Shown here: in pieces, positions 23,652 to 36,099 of the stretch
How positions within the stretch are numbered: the first letter of the stretch is position 1
Layout: every line of letters begins with the position of its first letter
Assembly: GCA_025504975.1 (NCBI GenBank)
Contig: JANUWI010000004.1
Location: 1,612,001 to 1,676,000 of the forward strand
Source of the DNA: Plenodomus lindquistii
Lineage: Eukaryota > Ascomycota > Dothideomycetes > Pleosporales > Leptosphaeriaceae
Length of the DNA: 64,000 bases
Direction of reading: 5' to 3'
Translations under genes and position numbers: made by a program
The notes under the pieces: generated by a model
What the model was told of the DNA's origin: nothing
Databases searched by the model: none
Seen by the model: the letters and a program-made list of their open reading frames with translations, nothing else

Positions 23652-26100
23652 TTTATCTTTTTCTTTAGCTTTTATAATATCTTATAATATAGAATTAAAG
23701 CTACTATCTTAATAGATATAGTCTATAAAATCTTTTTAAAAAAAAGTATTATTAGTTACTATAGTTATTATTATAGCTAAGCTTTTTTCTTTACTAAGTA
23801 TATATATTATTTGCGTAACGCTAATAAAGTTTTATTATAAATAGTAAAAGTAATAAATAGTAAAGTAAAAAGCTTAGTAACTACTACTATTATAATTAAA
23901 TAATAAAGTTTTAATATAAACTTTAGAATTAACTTAATTAGATTTAATAATAATCTATAGTTAATAGTAGTAATATTTATTATTAGCGTAATTAAAAAGG
24001 TTACCTAGTTACTAAATAAGTGTATTAAGCTTAGTGCTTTACTTACTAGAATAGTACTTAATTTAAAAGTTAAACTTAGTAAAGAATTCTACCTAGTATA
24101 TTTAATAGTAGTTAAAACGTTTAGTTATTATAAAAGTCTATAAAGCTTAATAATTAGAGAGTATTTAAATTAGGTTTTTAGAGCCTAATAGTTTAAATCT
24201 CTACTTTTTAAAAGTATAAATAATTATAAAGAGTTTTTTATTATAGATTTTATAGTTACACTCTATAGGTGTTATTTTATATAAAAAAAATATAATAAAA
24301 CGTAAAATACTTTTAACTATCTAAAATAAAATAGTAGCTATAATAAAGTCTAAAGCATCTATTTTAAAATAGGTATCTAGGTTAAAGTTAAAATATACTA
24401 GTATACCTACTTTATAAAAAGCTACTTTAAATTAGTAAAAGGCTTTAGTAGTAAAGCTATTATTACTAAAAAAAAACGCTTTCTATCTACTATTTTTAGT
24501 TAACTCTATAAGTAGCTTTGTAATATAGAAAAAGCTTTTTATAAAATATTAGTAAAAGTTATAGAATTCTAGAAAAAATTGTATATCTTTTATAGTGCGT
24601 AGAAGTTACTATTCTAGTACTATTTTTACTTTATCTAGATCTATTTTAATACTATTAGTAGTAAGAATAAATTCTAAGTATTTAATATATTTAGTATTAA
24701 ATTAGTACTTTATTAGGTCTAGAAATAATCTAGCTTTTTATAGCTTAAATAGAACTATAGATATATAGTTTTAATGCTTTACTTTATTATTACTATAAAT
24801 TAAAAAGTTATTTAAATATATAGTATAGATAATACTAAAGTAATTCTATAGTATTTTATTAATAAATGTTTAGAAAGTGCCTAGCGCGTTATATAAACTA
24901 GATAGTATAACTAGGTCTTTATATAGTCTATACTAGATTAAAAATATAGTTTTTTTTTTATTACTTTTTTTTATATAGACTTTATTAAAGGTAATAATAA
25001 CGTTTATAAGTATTATAATTTTAACTTTAGCTATATAGGCTAGTATTTCCTTAATAATAAATAAAAAGTTATAGTTTTCTTTAGTAATATTATTAAAAGT
25101 GTAATAATCTATATAGATACGTAACCTACTACTAGGTTTTTTAATAATAAATACTAGTAATATAAATAGTAAGGTAGTAGGCTATATAAATTCTTTCTAG
25201 AGTATATTATTAATATAAACTTTTATAGCTTTACTTTTTTATTAGGTAAGTTTATAGACGTATAGTCTAGAAACTATTTTATTTATAATATTAATAGTGT
25301 AATTAACTCTAGAACGTTAAAAAGGTAGTTAGTACAATAGATATAAATTAAAGAAATTAGAAAAACGCTTAAATATCTAGAATAGTACTAGTTTTACTAT
25401 TGTTTTTTTATTTATTAGCAGTCTCTCTATTTTATCTATATACTTACTAAAGTTTTTATATAATATAGTAGTAAATAAAGTAGACTTTTTTTATAAAGCT
25501 TTATTACTAGTATTTTTATTAGAAGGTTAATCTAGCTAGTTCTAGTAATATAGCTCTATTTAAACAATCTATTCTAGTTATTATAACGCTAATACTTATA
25601 CTACGTATACTAAGATTATAAACAGATTTTCTACTAGAGTTTATATTTATATTTTACTATTAGCTATTTTATTATTATATACTATTTCTAGTAGACTATA
25701 TTTAAAGTAGTTAAGTTTATAGTAAATAAAAAAGAATTCTATTACTTACTATTTACTAAATTATAGATTAGAATAGTATTTATTAAACTATATTATACCT
25801 AGAATAATATTATACTTATTAAAGTTAGTAATATAGTATAGAATAGTAAAAGTATAAAAGCTATAATAAATATAAATATTAGTTACTTTTTTAAAAGTAT
25901 CTACTAAATCTCTATTTACTAGTTTTAATTTAATAGGCTATTTAGTTTTAATACTTTTTATATAATATTTTTTTATCTAAGCTCTATTTATAAACGTAGT
26001 ATTTACTTCTATATTTTCTAGTATAATTTTCTTTATCTATTTTCTAGGTGCAACTTTAACATAGCTAGAAAACTCTAGTTATTTAGTTATAACTAGAGCT
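23652..26100 (-). pseudogene. E pol relic: protease, RT, RNase H, start of integrase
   Basis: Minus-strand Ty3/gypsy pol. The protease tail reads Y-N-I-I-L-G near 25785 (family Y-D-x-x-L-G). The reverse-transcriptase active site at 24807-24818 (minus) reads Y-L-N-N in place of Y-L-D-D, so both Asp are lost. Downstream are K-Y-L-E-F-I-L-T-T (family K-Y-L-G-x-I-x-x) and an F-F-L-E-F-Y-N-F-Y block (family F-L-G-F-x-x-F-Y). RNase H reads I-D-A-L-D-F, and its acidic residues are kept. The left end runs into the RNase H/integrase linker and is cut by D1 and P1. Confidence 0.82.
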
Positions 26101-26299
26101 TCTAGATTAACACTTATAGTAGAGATATAGTATATAGAGACTAGTAATAGAATTATAGTAGTAGTATAAAAGTTTATAGCTATAGCTTTAAATTAAATAT
26201 ACTATTTAGCTTATTACTTTATCTATTTTCTTTTATTACGCTAAAAAAGCTTCTAAATACAATTTAGCTTAGAAGTATTTAAAAATCTAAATTAATAAA

Positions 26300-28900
26300 G
26301 TAGCTGTTTTTATTATATAACTAGTTATTTATAGTAATAAATATATCTTTATTCTCTATCTTTTTATCTAAAATAATAGGTTTTTTTTTATAACTAGAGA
26401 TTAAAGTATTATTATACTAAAATAAAGGATTTTATTAAATAGTATCTATAGATTATTTTTATAAAGTACTCTAGCTTTTTAATAATAGCTAGGCTTACTA
26501 TACTTATAATATATATTATATTTATAGATTTTTTTTACTTTTATTATATATAACTTTTAGTAGCTTAGCGCTTAATATATTATAATTAATTATTATAAAA
26601 TAGTATTATAGTTATTAAAGTAATTATTTTAGTTAGGCCTATACTTTTTTTTATAGATAGTTTAACTTTAGGTTACTTAAAAACAATTTTACTATAGATT
26701 TAGTTTAGGTATTAAGCTTACATTAGAAACTAACCTAGTAATTTACTAGGTTATAAGCTATTTAATATTATTTATATAAAGCTTTATTATATAAAGCGCT
26801 AGGTATATATAACTATAGTTTAATTACTATAATTAATAATAGTAACTACAGCTATAAATTAAGCTTTTTAAATAAAGTATAACTTACTAGATTTCTATTA
26901 TAAACTACTATTAACTAGCTTAGCTTTAGTTTTAGTAATCTTCTAATAAATATTATATTTATAAAAGAGGTATAATACGTTTAATAGCTCTATATATATA
27001 TTAAAATAGATATATTTAACTAGTACCTATACTTTACCTAATATAAAGTTCTCTAGATATTCTAGATAATATTTCTTTTTAAAAGTTTTATACTTATTTA
27101 TTATAGTTCTACGCTATTTTTTAAAGTTCTTATTGTTTTTATTTAAAAAAGTTTTAATATCTAGTATATAGAGGGCTTAGCTATATATAAACAACGTAGC
27201 TATATATATACTATAAAGTAAATAAAATAGGTTAAATAGTAATTTACTAAAAAAAAAAATATATAAACTATATAGTATTTAAAAAAGATATATAGTATTT
27301 ATAAAGCTTACGTTTAGTTATTATAGTATTAGAATAGGTAAAACTATATTATAATTAAATATACTAAATAGATAAAAACTCTAAATAAGTTATTAATAAA
27401 TGTTTTTTACTTTTTATTATAAGTTTATAATAGTTTAAATTTAAGCCTTTACTTTTTTATAAACTTTAGTGCAATTTTTAAGTATATTATAGTATTTTTA
27501 TTTAAGCTAATTAGCGTTACCTTTTAGGTATTTATATTTATTCTATAGTACTTTATATTACTTAGTATATTTATAGAGTTATTTATAAAGTATATAGTTC
27601 TTTTATAAAAATACTATATAATTATTTAGATTAGTAGAAACTTTCTACTATTTAAAAAAGATATTATACTTTAGCTAAATTTATTAAAATTTACTAACTT
27701 TTACTATATAGTTAAAGTAGAGTATTAAGTTTTCTTTTATAGTTTAGTATACTACTTTATTATTAGTAATAGTAGTTTTAGTAAAAAGTTTAAAGTTATA
27801 TAGAGTAATTATTACTTAGCTAGTTATATTAAACTATAGGCTAGAGTATTTATATACTTAGTTAGTATAGTCTACTTTATTAAAAATAGATTTATATACT
27901 TTTTACTTTTTAACTTTTTTATTATTATTATTCTTTTTAATAATAAACTAATTAATTTATAAAACTAAAAAGTTTTTAAAGTTATAATAATCTACGTATT
28001 TACTATTATAAATAACTCTATAAACTATAGTATTTTTTTTATTAAAAATTTCTAATTAAGCTTTATTTAAATTATAGTTAGAGTAGAACTTCTAAATACG
28101 CTCTATTTATTTATTATATATAGTAGTAAATATGCTAGCGTTATTATTATCTCTATATATACTAACTTTTTAAGCTATAAATAATTTATAGAAGTTATCT
28201 TTTTAATACTTACTTTTAGTTATAAACTTAGTTTATAGCTTATTATCTAAAAATACTTAGTGTACTAGTTAAAGCTTAGTATTTTAGATATTACTAGTAA
28301 TAGTATATAAGTCTTATATATTTATATTTACTATAAAAAAAAAGTCTAGTTTTAGTCTACTAAATATACTAGTACTGCGTTTAAAACCTATAAATATAGA
28401 TATATAGCGTTCTAGAGTGCTTTAGCCTAAATAGTTTATATCTAATAGTTAAACTAGTACTATACTACTAGTATAATAGACTAATAGATAAAGTAGTTTA
28501 TAATTACTATAGAATATTATATTTAAAGAATAGTTTTAATAAACTATATAGTTAAAATATATAATTTATTATAATTAGTAATAAAAATAGTTACGTGTAT
28601 ATATAACTTTTATATTTAATTATAGTTTTTATACTAATTTATAGCTAGTTTACTTTTACTATATTATATAACTACGTTTACTAGTTTATTTAAAATAGCT
28701 TTAGTTATCTATTAGTATTCTAGTAATTATTATTACTCTATATTTAATTTATACTTTCTATATCTCTAGCTAATATAAATAACTAGGCTATACTAAGCTT
28801 CTAGCTAAATATTTATTACTATTTCTATTCTACCTATATATATTAACTTTATATAGTAATTTATTTATAGACATTTAGATTTTACTTTATAGTTATAATA
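26300..28900 (-). pseudogene. E gag region relic
   Basis: The stretch between the protease and the 5' LTR of E, the normal place of gag. It is highly degenerate and no capsid or knuckle motif could be read securely. The assignment rests on position and on the total element length. Confidence 0.5.
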
Positions 28901-29077
28901 ATAGAGCTTTATTACTATAGTAATTCTATATAGGTAGTTATAGTAGTATTAGCGTAGTACTTTAAAAGTATAGTTTAGTTTAAATAATTACTTTATATAA
29001 CTAATACACTTACTAAGTATAGTTTTTAATAATAGGCTAATATAAAATATTCTAGGTATTAAATTAATATAGTATAG

Positions 29078-29293
29078 TATAAAGATATAGATAATTATAG
29101 AAATATTTATAGATTATATAAATTAAACTTCTAAAGTAAAATACTATATAGAGAGCTAGTTTTCTATATATAAAATAGAACTATAGTATTTCTACTAACT
29201 AAAGCCTGCCTATTTAGGCCTAGCGCTAGTAAAGTAGATTTAAAGCTCTAGTAATACTTTAGTAGCTAGAGGTTATAAGTTTAATTTATAATA
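29078..29293 (-). repeat. 5' LTR of E (216 bp)
   Basis: Direct repeat of 4506-4721. It begins TATAAAGATATAG and ends TTATAATA on the + strand, followed by GTAGC (29294-29298). The central part GAGCTAGTTTTCTATATATA and the ACTAACTAAAG motif are shared with the LTRs of family B. Confidence 0.88.
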
Positions 29294-29298
29294 GTAGC

Positions 29299-30697
29299 AT
29301 AGAAACCTTTATAGGTAAAAAAAACTATTTAGCTTTTAAAAAAGCGCTAGAGTATACTCTCTACTAGTAGAATATATTAAACTAAGATTTTTTAACTTTT
29401 TACTACTATTTAAACTAAATAAGCTTTAAAAAGCAGATAGCTAATAACCTTTCTATTTATAAAAATTACTCTCTACTTTTTATTTAGGCTTTTTTTTAAA
29501 CTTATATACTTTTTTACGCTTTTTATTTTTATAAAGCATATAAAAAGTATTTTTAAAAGGTTTTTTAATAAGCTTACTTTTTCTATTATTAGAAAAAAAG
29601 CTAGAGCTTAGAAAAATAGTATAAAAAAAAGTAGTATTAGTAAGCAAAACGCTTAGATAAATAGAATAAAAATAATTATTATTAACTTTCTTACTTTAAA
29701 TATTACTAGGTTTAGAGAAATTTAAATTTAAACTAGAAATAAATTTAAATTTACTTTAACTAGACTACTTAGTTTAACTAGAAACTTTACTTTTAGAAGT
29801 AGAGGTAAACTTTTTAGAAAGGCTACTAGAAGTAAAAGTAGAAATAGTATTAGTAGGTTATATATTAGTAATTAAAAAATACTAAATTAGATATAAAGTA
29901 GAAACTAGAAAATAACTAGAAAACTAAAAAGCTTTAGGTCTAGGCTAGACTAGTAAAACTAAAGTAGAAATAAGTATAAAAGTAAAGTTTTTAAAAGTAT
30001 AACTCGCTTTTTAAGTAGTATTTCTAGTTTATATATTACTATAAATAATAGTATTACGCTTATTATTATACTTAGTCTACTACTTTTAAAAATATTAATT
30101 CTTTTTAGGCTAGAGCTTTTAGAAGTAACACTTTTTTTAAAATAGAGCTATTTTTAAATTTAACGCTAGAGCTTAGTCTAGTTAACTTAGATATAAAAGT
30201 TAGAAGTAGTCTAAATAGAAATAAAAAAAGTAGTAATAGAAGTATTAGTAGTAGATATAGTAGTATACTTTTTATAAATTACTTTAGTAGAGTTATATAA
30301 AACGCTAAAAAGCTTTAAAAAAAAATAGAAGTTTTAAAAAAATTAACTAAAAAACTATACACAGCTAGAAGAGATAAAATAATAAAAGTATTAATATAGT
30401 AAATAGTAAAAGTATTCTAAAAATTTAGTAAATTATTATAGAAAGTAGATAGTACTAGAGAGCTTTTAGAAATACTATTTTTTTTATTATTTAGAAAATG
30501 CTGCTTTACTACTTTTGCGTTATAGAGCTTTATTTTAATTTAAAGCTTTTTATATAGAGTAATAATATTAGAGTACTTTTTACTATACTTCTAAAAAACC
30601 TAGTACTAATAATAAGTACTTAGCTTAAAATAATTAAAACTATTAAAATTAGAAAAAATAAGTAGAAGTATTATTTCTATAAATTTATAGTAGCTAG
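29299..30697 (+). pseudogene. H0 piece 2: coding-like relic, unrecognised protein
   Basis: Not recognised. On the + strand, about 30100-30697 reads as one frame with unusually few stops for this DNA. Visible segments are N-A-K-K-L-stop-K-K-I-E-V-L-K-K-L-T-K-K-L and D-S-T-R-E-L-L-E-I-L, suggesting a charged, helical region. The frame continues at 39172 after B1 (GCTAG duplicated at 30693-30697 and 39167-39171). Further left (29300-30050) the best frame is uncertain. An alternative frame there is rich in E-V-K-V, so an intron or indels are possible. It may be a host gene relic or the ORF of an unclassified element. Confidence 0.5.
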
Positions 30698-30909
30698 TAT
30701 AAAAGCTTAAATATAGTAATATAGATTAATAGTTATATTTTACTCTAGAAGTAAAATATTACGTAGAGAGCTAGTTTTCTATATATAAAAGTAGAAATAT
30801 AGTATTTTTACTAACTAAAGTACACTAGCTAGATAGAGGCTAGTATAGATAAAGTAAAGTAGACGCTAAACTTCTAACTCTATAAAAAATATAGGTTTAA
30901 ACTATAATA
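30698..30909 (-). repeat. 3' LTR of B1 (212 bp)
   Basis: It begins TATAAAAGCTTAAAT and ends AACTATAATA on the + strand. The same length occurs at 38799-39010 (inverted) and 47529-47740. The purine-rich tract expected upstream on the minus strand lies immediately to its right and is clearest at B2 (AGAAAAGGGTAG). Confidence 0.9.
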
Positions 30910-31589
30910 CTACTTTTTTTTTTAAAAAAAGTAAGTTCTAACGCTTAAATATTAAATATAGTAACTGCTACGTTTTATAAAAGCTACGCGTAGATTTATA
31001 ATAATAATAAATAAATAACGCTTTATATTTTATAATACTTTATATCTCTAGCTATTACTCTATTATAATTCTATATAATATCTTTTTCTAGCTATTTTTA
31101 TATATATCTATAATAGTAGTATTATAGCTTCTAATAGAGGCTTCTAGAAAAAGAGTTATAGTTAGTAAAAAAGCTCTAAACATAGTAAATTAATTCTTTT
31201 AATAGTTAGTAAAGCTTAATTTAGTAAGTTATAGTTATTATTATTACTAATAGGCGCGTAGTACTATCCTAGCTTTTTAGTCTACTATAAATCTTTAAAG
31301 GTATAATTTATAGCTTTTTTTATAGCTAGTATAATAGTACTTTTTTTAGTTATTTAATAATACTTTTTATAAGTTTTACTTTTAAATCTAATAGTAAAAG
31401 CTAGTTATATTTAGAGTAAGTTACCTACTATATTAGATAGATATAAACTAGCTTTAACTTTATTATATAGCTTACTATATAATAGTTTATAACTAGATTC
31501 TAGAGTATAAATTACGCTGCTACTCTAAACTTAGTACCTTTTTATATTATAAATAACTTGTATACTATAGGTTTAGTAGAGTACTAGGT

Positions 31590-33250
31590 ATAGTATACTT
31601 TTATAAACTTAACTAATTTAATTAGATTTATATAAAGTTTCTATAAAAAGTTATTATTACTAAAAAGGTAGTCTATCTATTATATTTAGTACTATAGAAG
31701 ACCTTTTTTATTACTACGTAGGTTCTTCTCTTATTTATTAATTTAGTAATCTAAAATAGCTTTAATAGCGTAGTTTATATTATTTTTAATTTTAGAGTTA
31801 AACTTTACTAGAACCTTTTTATTACGCGTCTATCTAGGTAATAGCTAGTTATTATATAAATATAATAACTATAAATAGAATATATTATAGACTTAGTTTA
31901 TTATAGGTAGTAGGTTTAATTAGTAAGCTATATTATTAATAATATAGATAATAGTAAATAGGCTATAATTTTTATAGTCTAATAATAGGCATAGCCTATA
32001 AATATATAGATTATAGATATTAAGTATAATTTAGTTATCTATTTTAAACTCTAGTAATAGTAGTCTAGTATTATTAGTATACTTAGCTTACTTTATTTAC
32101 GCCTATTTAAAAAACTATTAAAGCTTTTATTAAAGCGTAGTTAGTCTTTTAGTAAAAGCGTTAGTATTAAATTAATTGTAATAGGTTAGAGTATTTACTA
32201 TAAATACTACTAGTAGTAGTAGAGGCTATAGACTATTATAGAAAAAGTAGCCTTTAGTAGCTTTAAATAGTAAAATACTAGTACTAGAGCTAGTATTTAA
32301 GTTTACTTTAAATTTAGCTATAGGTAAAAACTAGGCCTAGTTATTCTAGTTATAGTTAATATATACTTTAAAAAACGCTTTAAAATAAGTATTTATAATT
32401 TTAGTTTATCTATCTATTTTAAAATAATAGACTATTAAAAACTTTAGGTAAATACCTAATTATTAGTATAACTACTACTAGAAATGTAATATAAACTAAA
32501 ATCTATAGTTAGATATAATTTTTTTAGAATATCTCTTTTTTTACTATACATACTCTATAAACGCCTAAACTAAAGTATCTATAGTAAAATTAGCTATAGA
32601 GATAAACTTTTTCTTTTTAAATAGATAGTCTACTATAATAAAAATATTAGTAAACGTTTAGCTATTATATATAGATAGTAGTAGGTAGGTAATAAAGTCT
32701 ATTAATATATAAAACTAGTACTACTATAGAATTAGAAAAAAGTATAAAAAGCTATACTTACCTTTATAATATAGCTTACTTTTTTTATAAAAAAGATAGT
32801 TATATATATATTAAACTACGTTAGAGGTTATATATAGCTAGTAGTACTAGCGTAATATCTTTAAATATAATTTATATTTACTACTATAGCCTTTATATAT
32901 AAACTAGTATATAAGTTTAAAAATTTATATTTATAATTATCTAGTAAGCATGTAAAGCTTATTATTTATATATAATAAATTATTATAAATAGTGTAGTTA
33001 TTAAACTTAATTTATAGATATTTTAGTCTAGTAATTAGTCTATAGAGGATTTATTAGTTACTATTTTACTTAGCTTTAATAATATTTTATAAAACTAGAT
33101 TATTTTTATATTCTACTTTAATAGCTATAATAAAGTTAATTTAGGTGTTACGCATAGCGTTTATATTAATTATTTATAAAGATTTTTCTAATATTTAATA
33201 TATTATTTAGGCTAAGTATATAGCGTTATATTAATAGAATTTATTTTTTT
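31590..33250 (-). pseudogene. B1 integrase and chromodomain relic
   Basis: Minus strand. The integrase core reads as V-I-V-D-R-L-type sequence turned to stops, then V-Y-Y-F-K-I-D-R-stop-T-K (family A-F-H-P-Q-T-D-G-Q-T-E), N-Y-N-stop-N-N and F-L-P-I-A-K-F (family L-L-P-L-A-E-F). About 31590-31800 reads A-I-L-D-Y-stop-I-N-K and further a Y-I-N-L-I-K-L-V block. This matches a chromodomain (A-I-L-D-S-R, later W-E-P-Y-x-N-L). The empty target site of A1 is in this region: TCTAG at 32064-32068 is single here and duplicated around A1 in B2. Confidence 0.8.
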
Positions 33251-33699
33251 TATTTACTAAATAGATAGCGTAGCAGGTACTATTAGATAGAGTAAAGCTT
33301 AGTAATATAATTTATAGCTTTAGATCTATATTACTTAGCTTTAGTACTATTTATACTTAGTATTAGCAATGTTTATTATTAACTATTTTAGGTAGATTTT
33401 CTAGGCAGTAAATAAAAGTATTAGGTTTAGTACTTTATTTATCTAGTTAATAAGTAATCTAGAAGTTAAACTCTAAAAGAAATTCTATCTATTATATTTA
33501 CTTTTAATTTAGCCTTTTAGTTTATATAAACTACTAAAGGGCCTAGTAATTAGAGAGGACTTTAATAGAATTATTAGTTTCTAAAAGTTTAAATCTTTAT
33601 TTTTTAAAAGCTTTTATAATAGCTAGTAGTTTTTTATTATAGATTTTATAGTTATATTCTACTAGTATTATTTTATATAATAGAAAGGCTATAGAATAA

Positions 33700-35470
33700 A
33701 GTACGCTATTAGTATCTTTCTATAATATAATAGCTATAGTAATAAAGTTAAACAAGTTAGTTTCTAACTAGATTTTAAAGTTTAAATTAAAGTATATAAA
33801 AACTTCTATAGTATAGAACACGTTTTTAAGTTACTTAAAAGCTTTAACTACTACCTCTTTAGATTCTAAAAAGAATTAATAATATTAGTTATTACTATCT
33901 CTGTTTTTTCTAGTAAAAGCAGTAAAAGCTTTAGTAATATATAAAAAGCTTTTAATAAATCTTCTATAAAAGTTAGTAAAATTAAAAAAGGCTTATATAT
34001 CTTTTATATTACGTAGAGTTTACTAGTCTAGATCTATCTAAACTTTTTTTAAATCTATTTTAATACTATTAGTTATAAAAATAAAACTAAAATACTTAAC
34101 GCGTTTAGTTTTAAATTAGTATTTAATAGAGTCTAGAAATATACCTACCTTTTATAGTTTATATAAAACTTTAAAAATGTATTTTTAATATGTATTTTTA
34201 TTATTTTTATAGGTATAGATAAAAATATTATCTAGATATATAGTATAGAAGTTATCTAAGTACTTCTAAAGTATTTTATTAATAAATATTTAGAAAGTGC
34301 CTAGAGTATTATATATACTAAATAGTATTACTAGGTACTTATATAGACTATATTTTATAAAAAAAGTACTTTTCTTTTTATACCTAGATTTAATACAGAT
34401 AGTATTAAATATAGCTATAATATTAATAATACTTATCTACTATACCTTTACTATATAACTAAAGGTTTTTTTAATAGCTAGAGAAGCGTTTCTATTTTTT
34501 TTAGTAATATTATTTAAAGCTCTATAGTTTATATAGATTTATAGTTTACTACCTAGCTTTTTAACTATAAAAATAGAAGCTACATATAGTAATATACTAG
34601 GTTAAATAAAACCTTTACTAATTATATTATTAATATAGGCCTTTACTATTTCTATTTTAGTATAGGTAAAGCTATATATATATAGCTTAGAAACTTTACC
34701 TAGTATTATTTTAATAGTGTAGTTAACTTCTAGTTAGTATAGTAGAAGCTTACTAGCTAGCTTAGAGTTAAAAATGCTAGGTACAGCTTTATATACCTAG
34801 TCTAGTACTATTTTATAGATTTATTCTTCTATTAATAGTAGACGCTCTAGTTTTAATATATATTATTTAAAGTTATTTTAGGTAATAGCTGCGTAGTAGG
34901 CCTATTAGTAAAATACTTTAAATAGTTATTTAAATAGATTAGATAGTTATTTTAGTTTATTCTATTTATAAAGTTTAATTTATATTACGTTATTTAGTTA
35001 CTTAACGTATAATAGATAGACTATATATATACTAATTATAAATATTTACTTAACTACTATAAATAGTTTTATTTTACTATCTAGTAAACTATAATTATTA
35101 TAAATAGTGTCTAGCGTACTTTATTAGAGATACCTAGCTATATAGTAATTAAAGCTAAAATAAAAAAAGCGTTTTTTTCTAAACTCTAAAGTAAGCTAAT
35201 ATTTGTTAAACTATATTATACCTAGAATAATAGAATAACTTTCTAGTAGTATTAGGTAATAAAGTATATTACTAATATAGTTACTATATTTAATTTATAT
35301 ATTTATAGCTTTAGTAATTATATTAGCTACTTTACTATTAGCTAAATGTAGAGTAAAAAGTATAAATAGCTTTATAATTAGAAAGTAGCTTTTATAAGCC
35401 TAGTCTATATTACTAAAGTAAATACTAGTACTAGTATTTACTAAAGTAGAGGCTTTTTTCTACCTAGCGT
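33700..35470 (-). pseudogene. B1 protease, RT and RNase H relic
   Basis: Minus strand. The reverse-transcriptase active site at 34227-34238 reads Y-L-D-N, so the second Asp is lost. The protease box near 35421-35452 reads L-V-N-T-S-T, where gypsy proteases have L-V-D-T-G-T/A. Asp to Asn and Gly to Ser are the same two changes as in A1. The RNase H region lies to the left, about 33.75-33.95 kb. Stops are TAA/TAG. Confidence 0.78.
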
Positions 35471-36099
35471 TAGTTTTAATATAAAAGTTAAATTGTAATT
35501 ATTATATTAGATCTAGTTTTTTTTTATTATAGTTTTAAAAGGCTGCTATAAATAGATAGTAAACCTCTAGAGTAGATAGTTCTAGAGCGATTATTATTAT
35601 AGTAGCGTAGAGTTATTTATAATAAGTAATAATTTAGTAAGTTACTTTTAATAATATACGCTATTTATACTTCTAGTTATAATTTTATATAGAAACTAGT
35701 AAAAATATAAGTTATTTAAAAAGTCTAGTAAATTAAAATTAATATTATTTTCTATTTTACTACTATTTTTACTAAATAACTAATTATTTTTATTATTTTT
35801 ACTATTATCTTTAGTAGTAATAGTAGTAAAATAAAAGGCTATAGTAGCTAGTAAAAGCTTATTTTTATACTTATTCTATAATAGTATATAGTACCTAGTA
35901 TTATTCTAGGCTTAATAACTAGGTTTAGTATAATACTAGTAAACGCGCTTTTTATTTATTACTTTATATTACTTCTAAGTATACTATATTTAGTTAGTTA
36001 CTTAAAATTATTATTATATTTAGTAAAAAAAAAAGGTATATTACTTAGGTAACGCGTATTATCTTTAAAAAGCTGCCTTTTTTTTAAACTAGCCTATAT

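Larger units (their letters stand above)
4506..29293 (-). mobile_element. E: Ty3/gypsy element carrying nested insertions
   Basis: Two direct 216-bp LTRs (4506-4721 and 29078-29293) are flanked by GTAGC on both sides. The coding strand is minus, so the 5' LTR is on the right. Removing M1, P1 (with A2) and D1, plus one target duplication each, leaves about 7995 bp, a normal gypsy length. Order on the minus strand: gag (about 26.3-28.9 kb), protease (about 25.7-26.1 kb), reverse transcriptase/RNase H (about 24.1-25.5 kb), integrase (23.65-24.05 kb, continuing at about 6.6-7.59 kb). All coding parts are broken by RIP stops. The LTR is related to that of family B. Confidence 0.88.

Noticed and set aside
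29299..30050. A single frame through all of H0 piece 2
   Set aside because: In this DNA TGA is rare in any frame because TG is depleted, so absence of TGA is not evidence. Stop density is too high here and another frame looks better in part.
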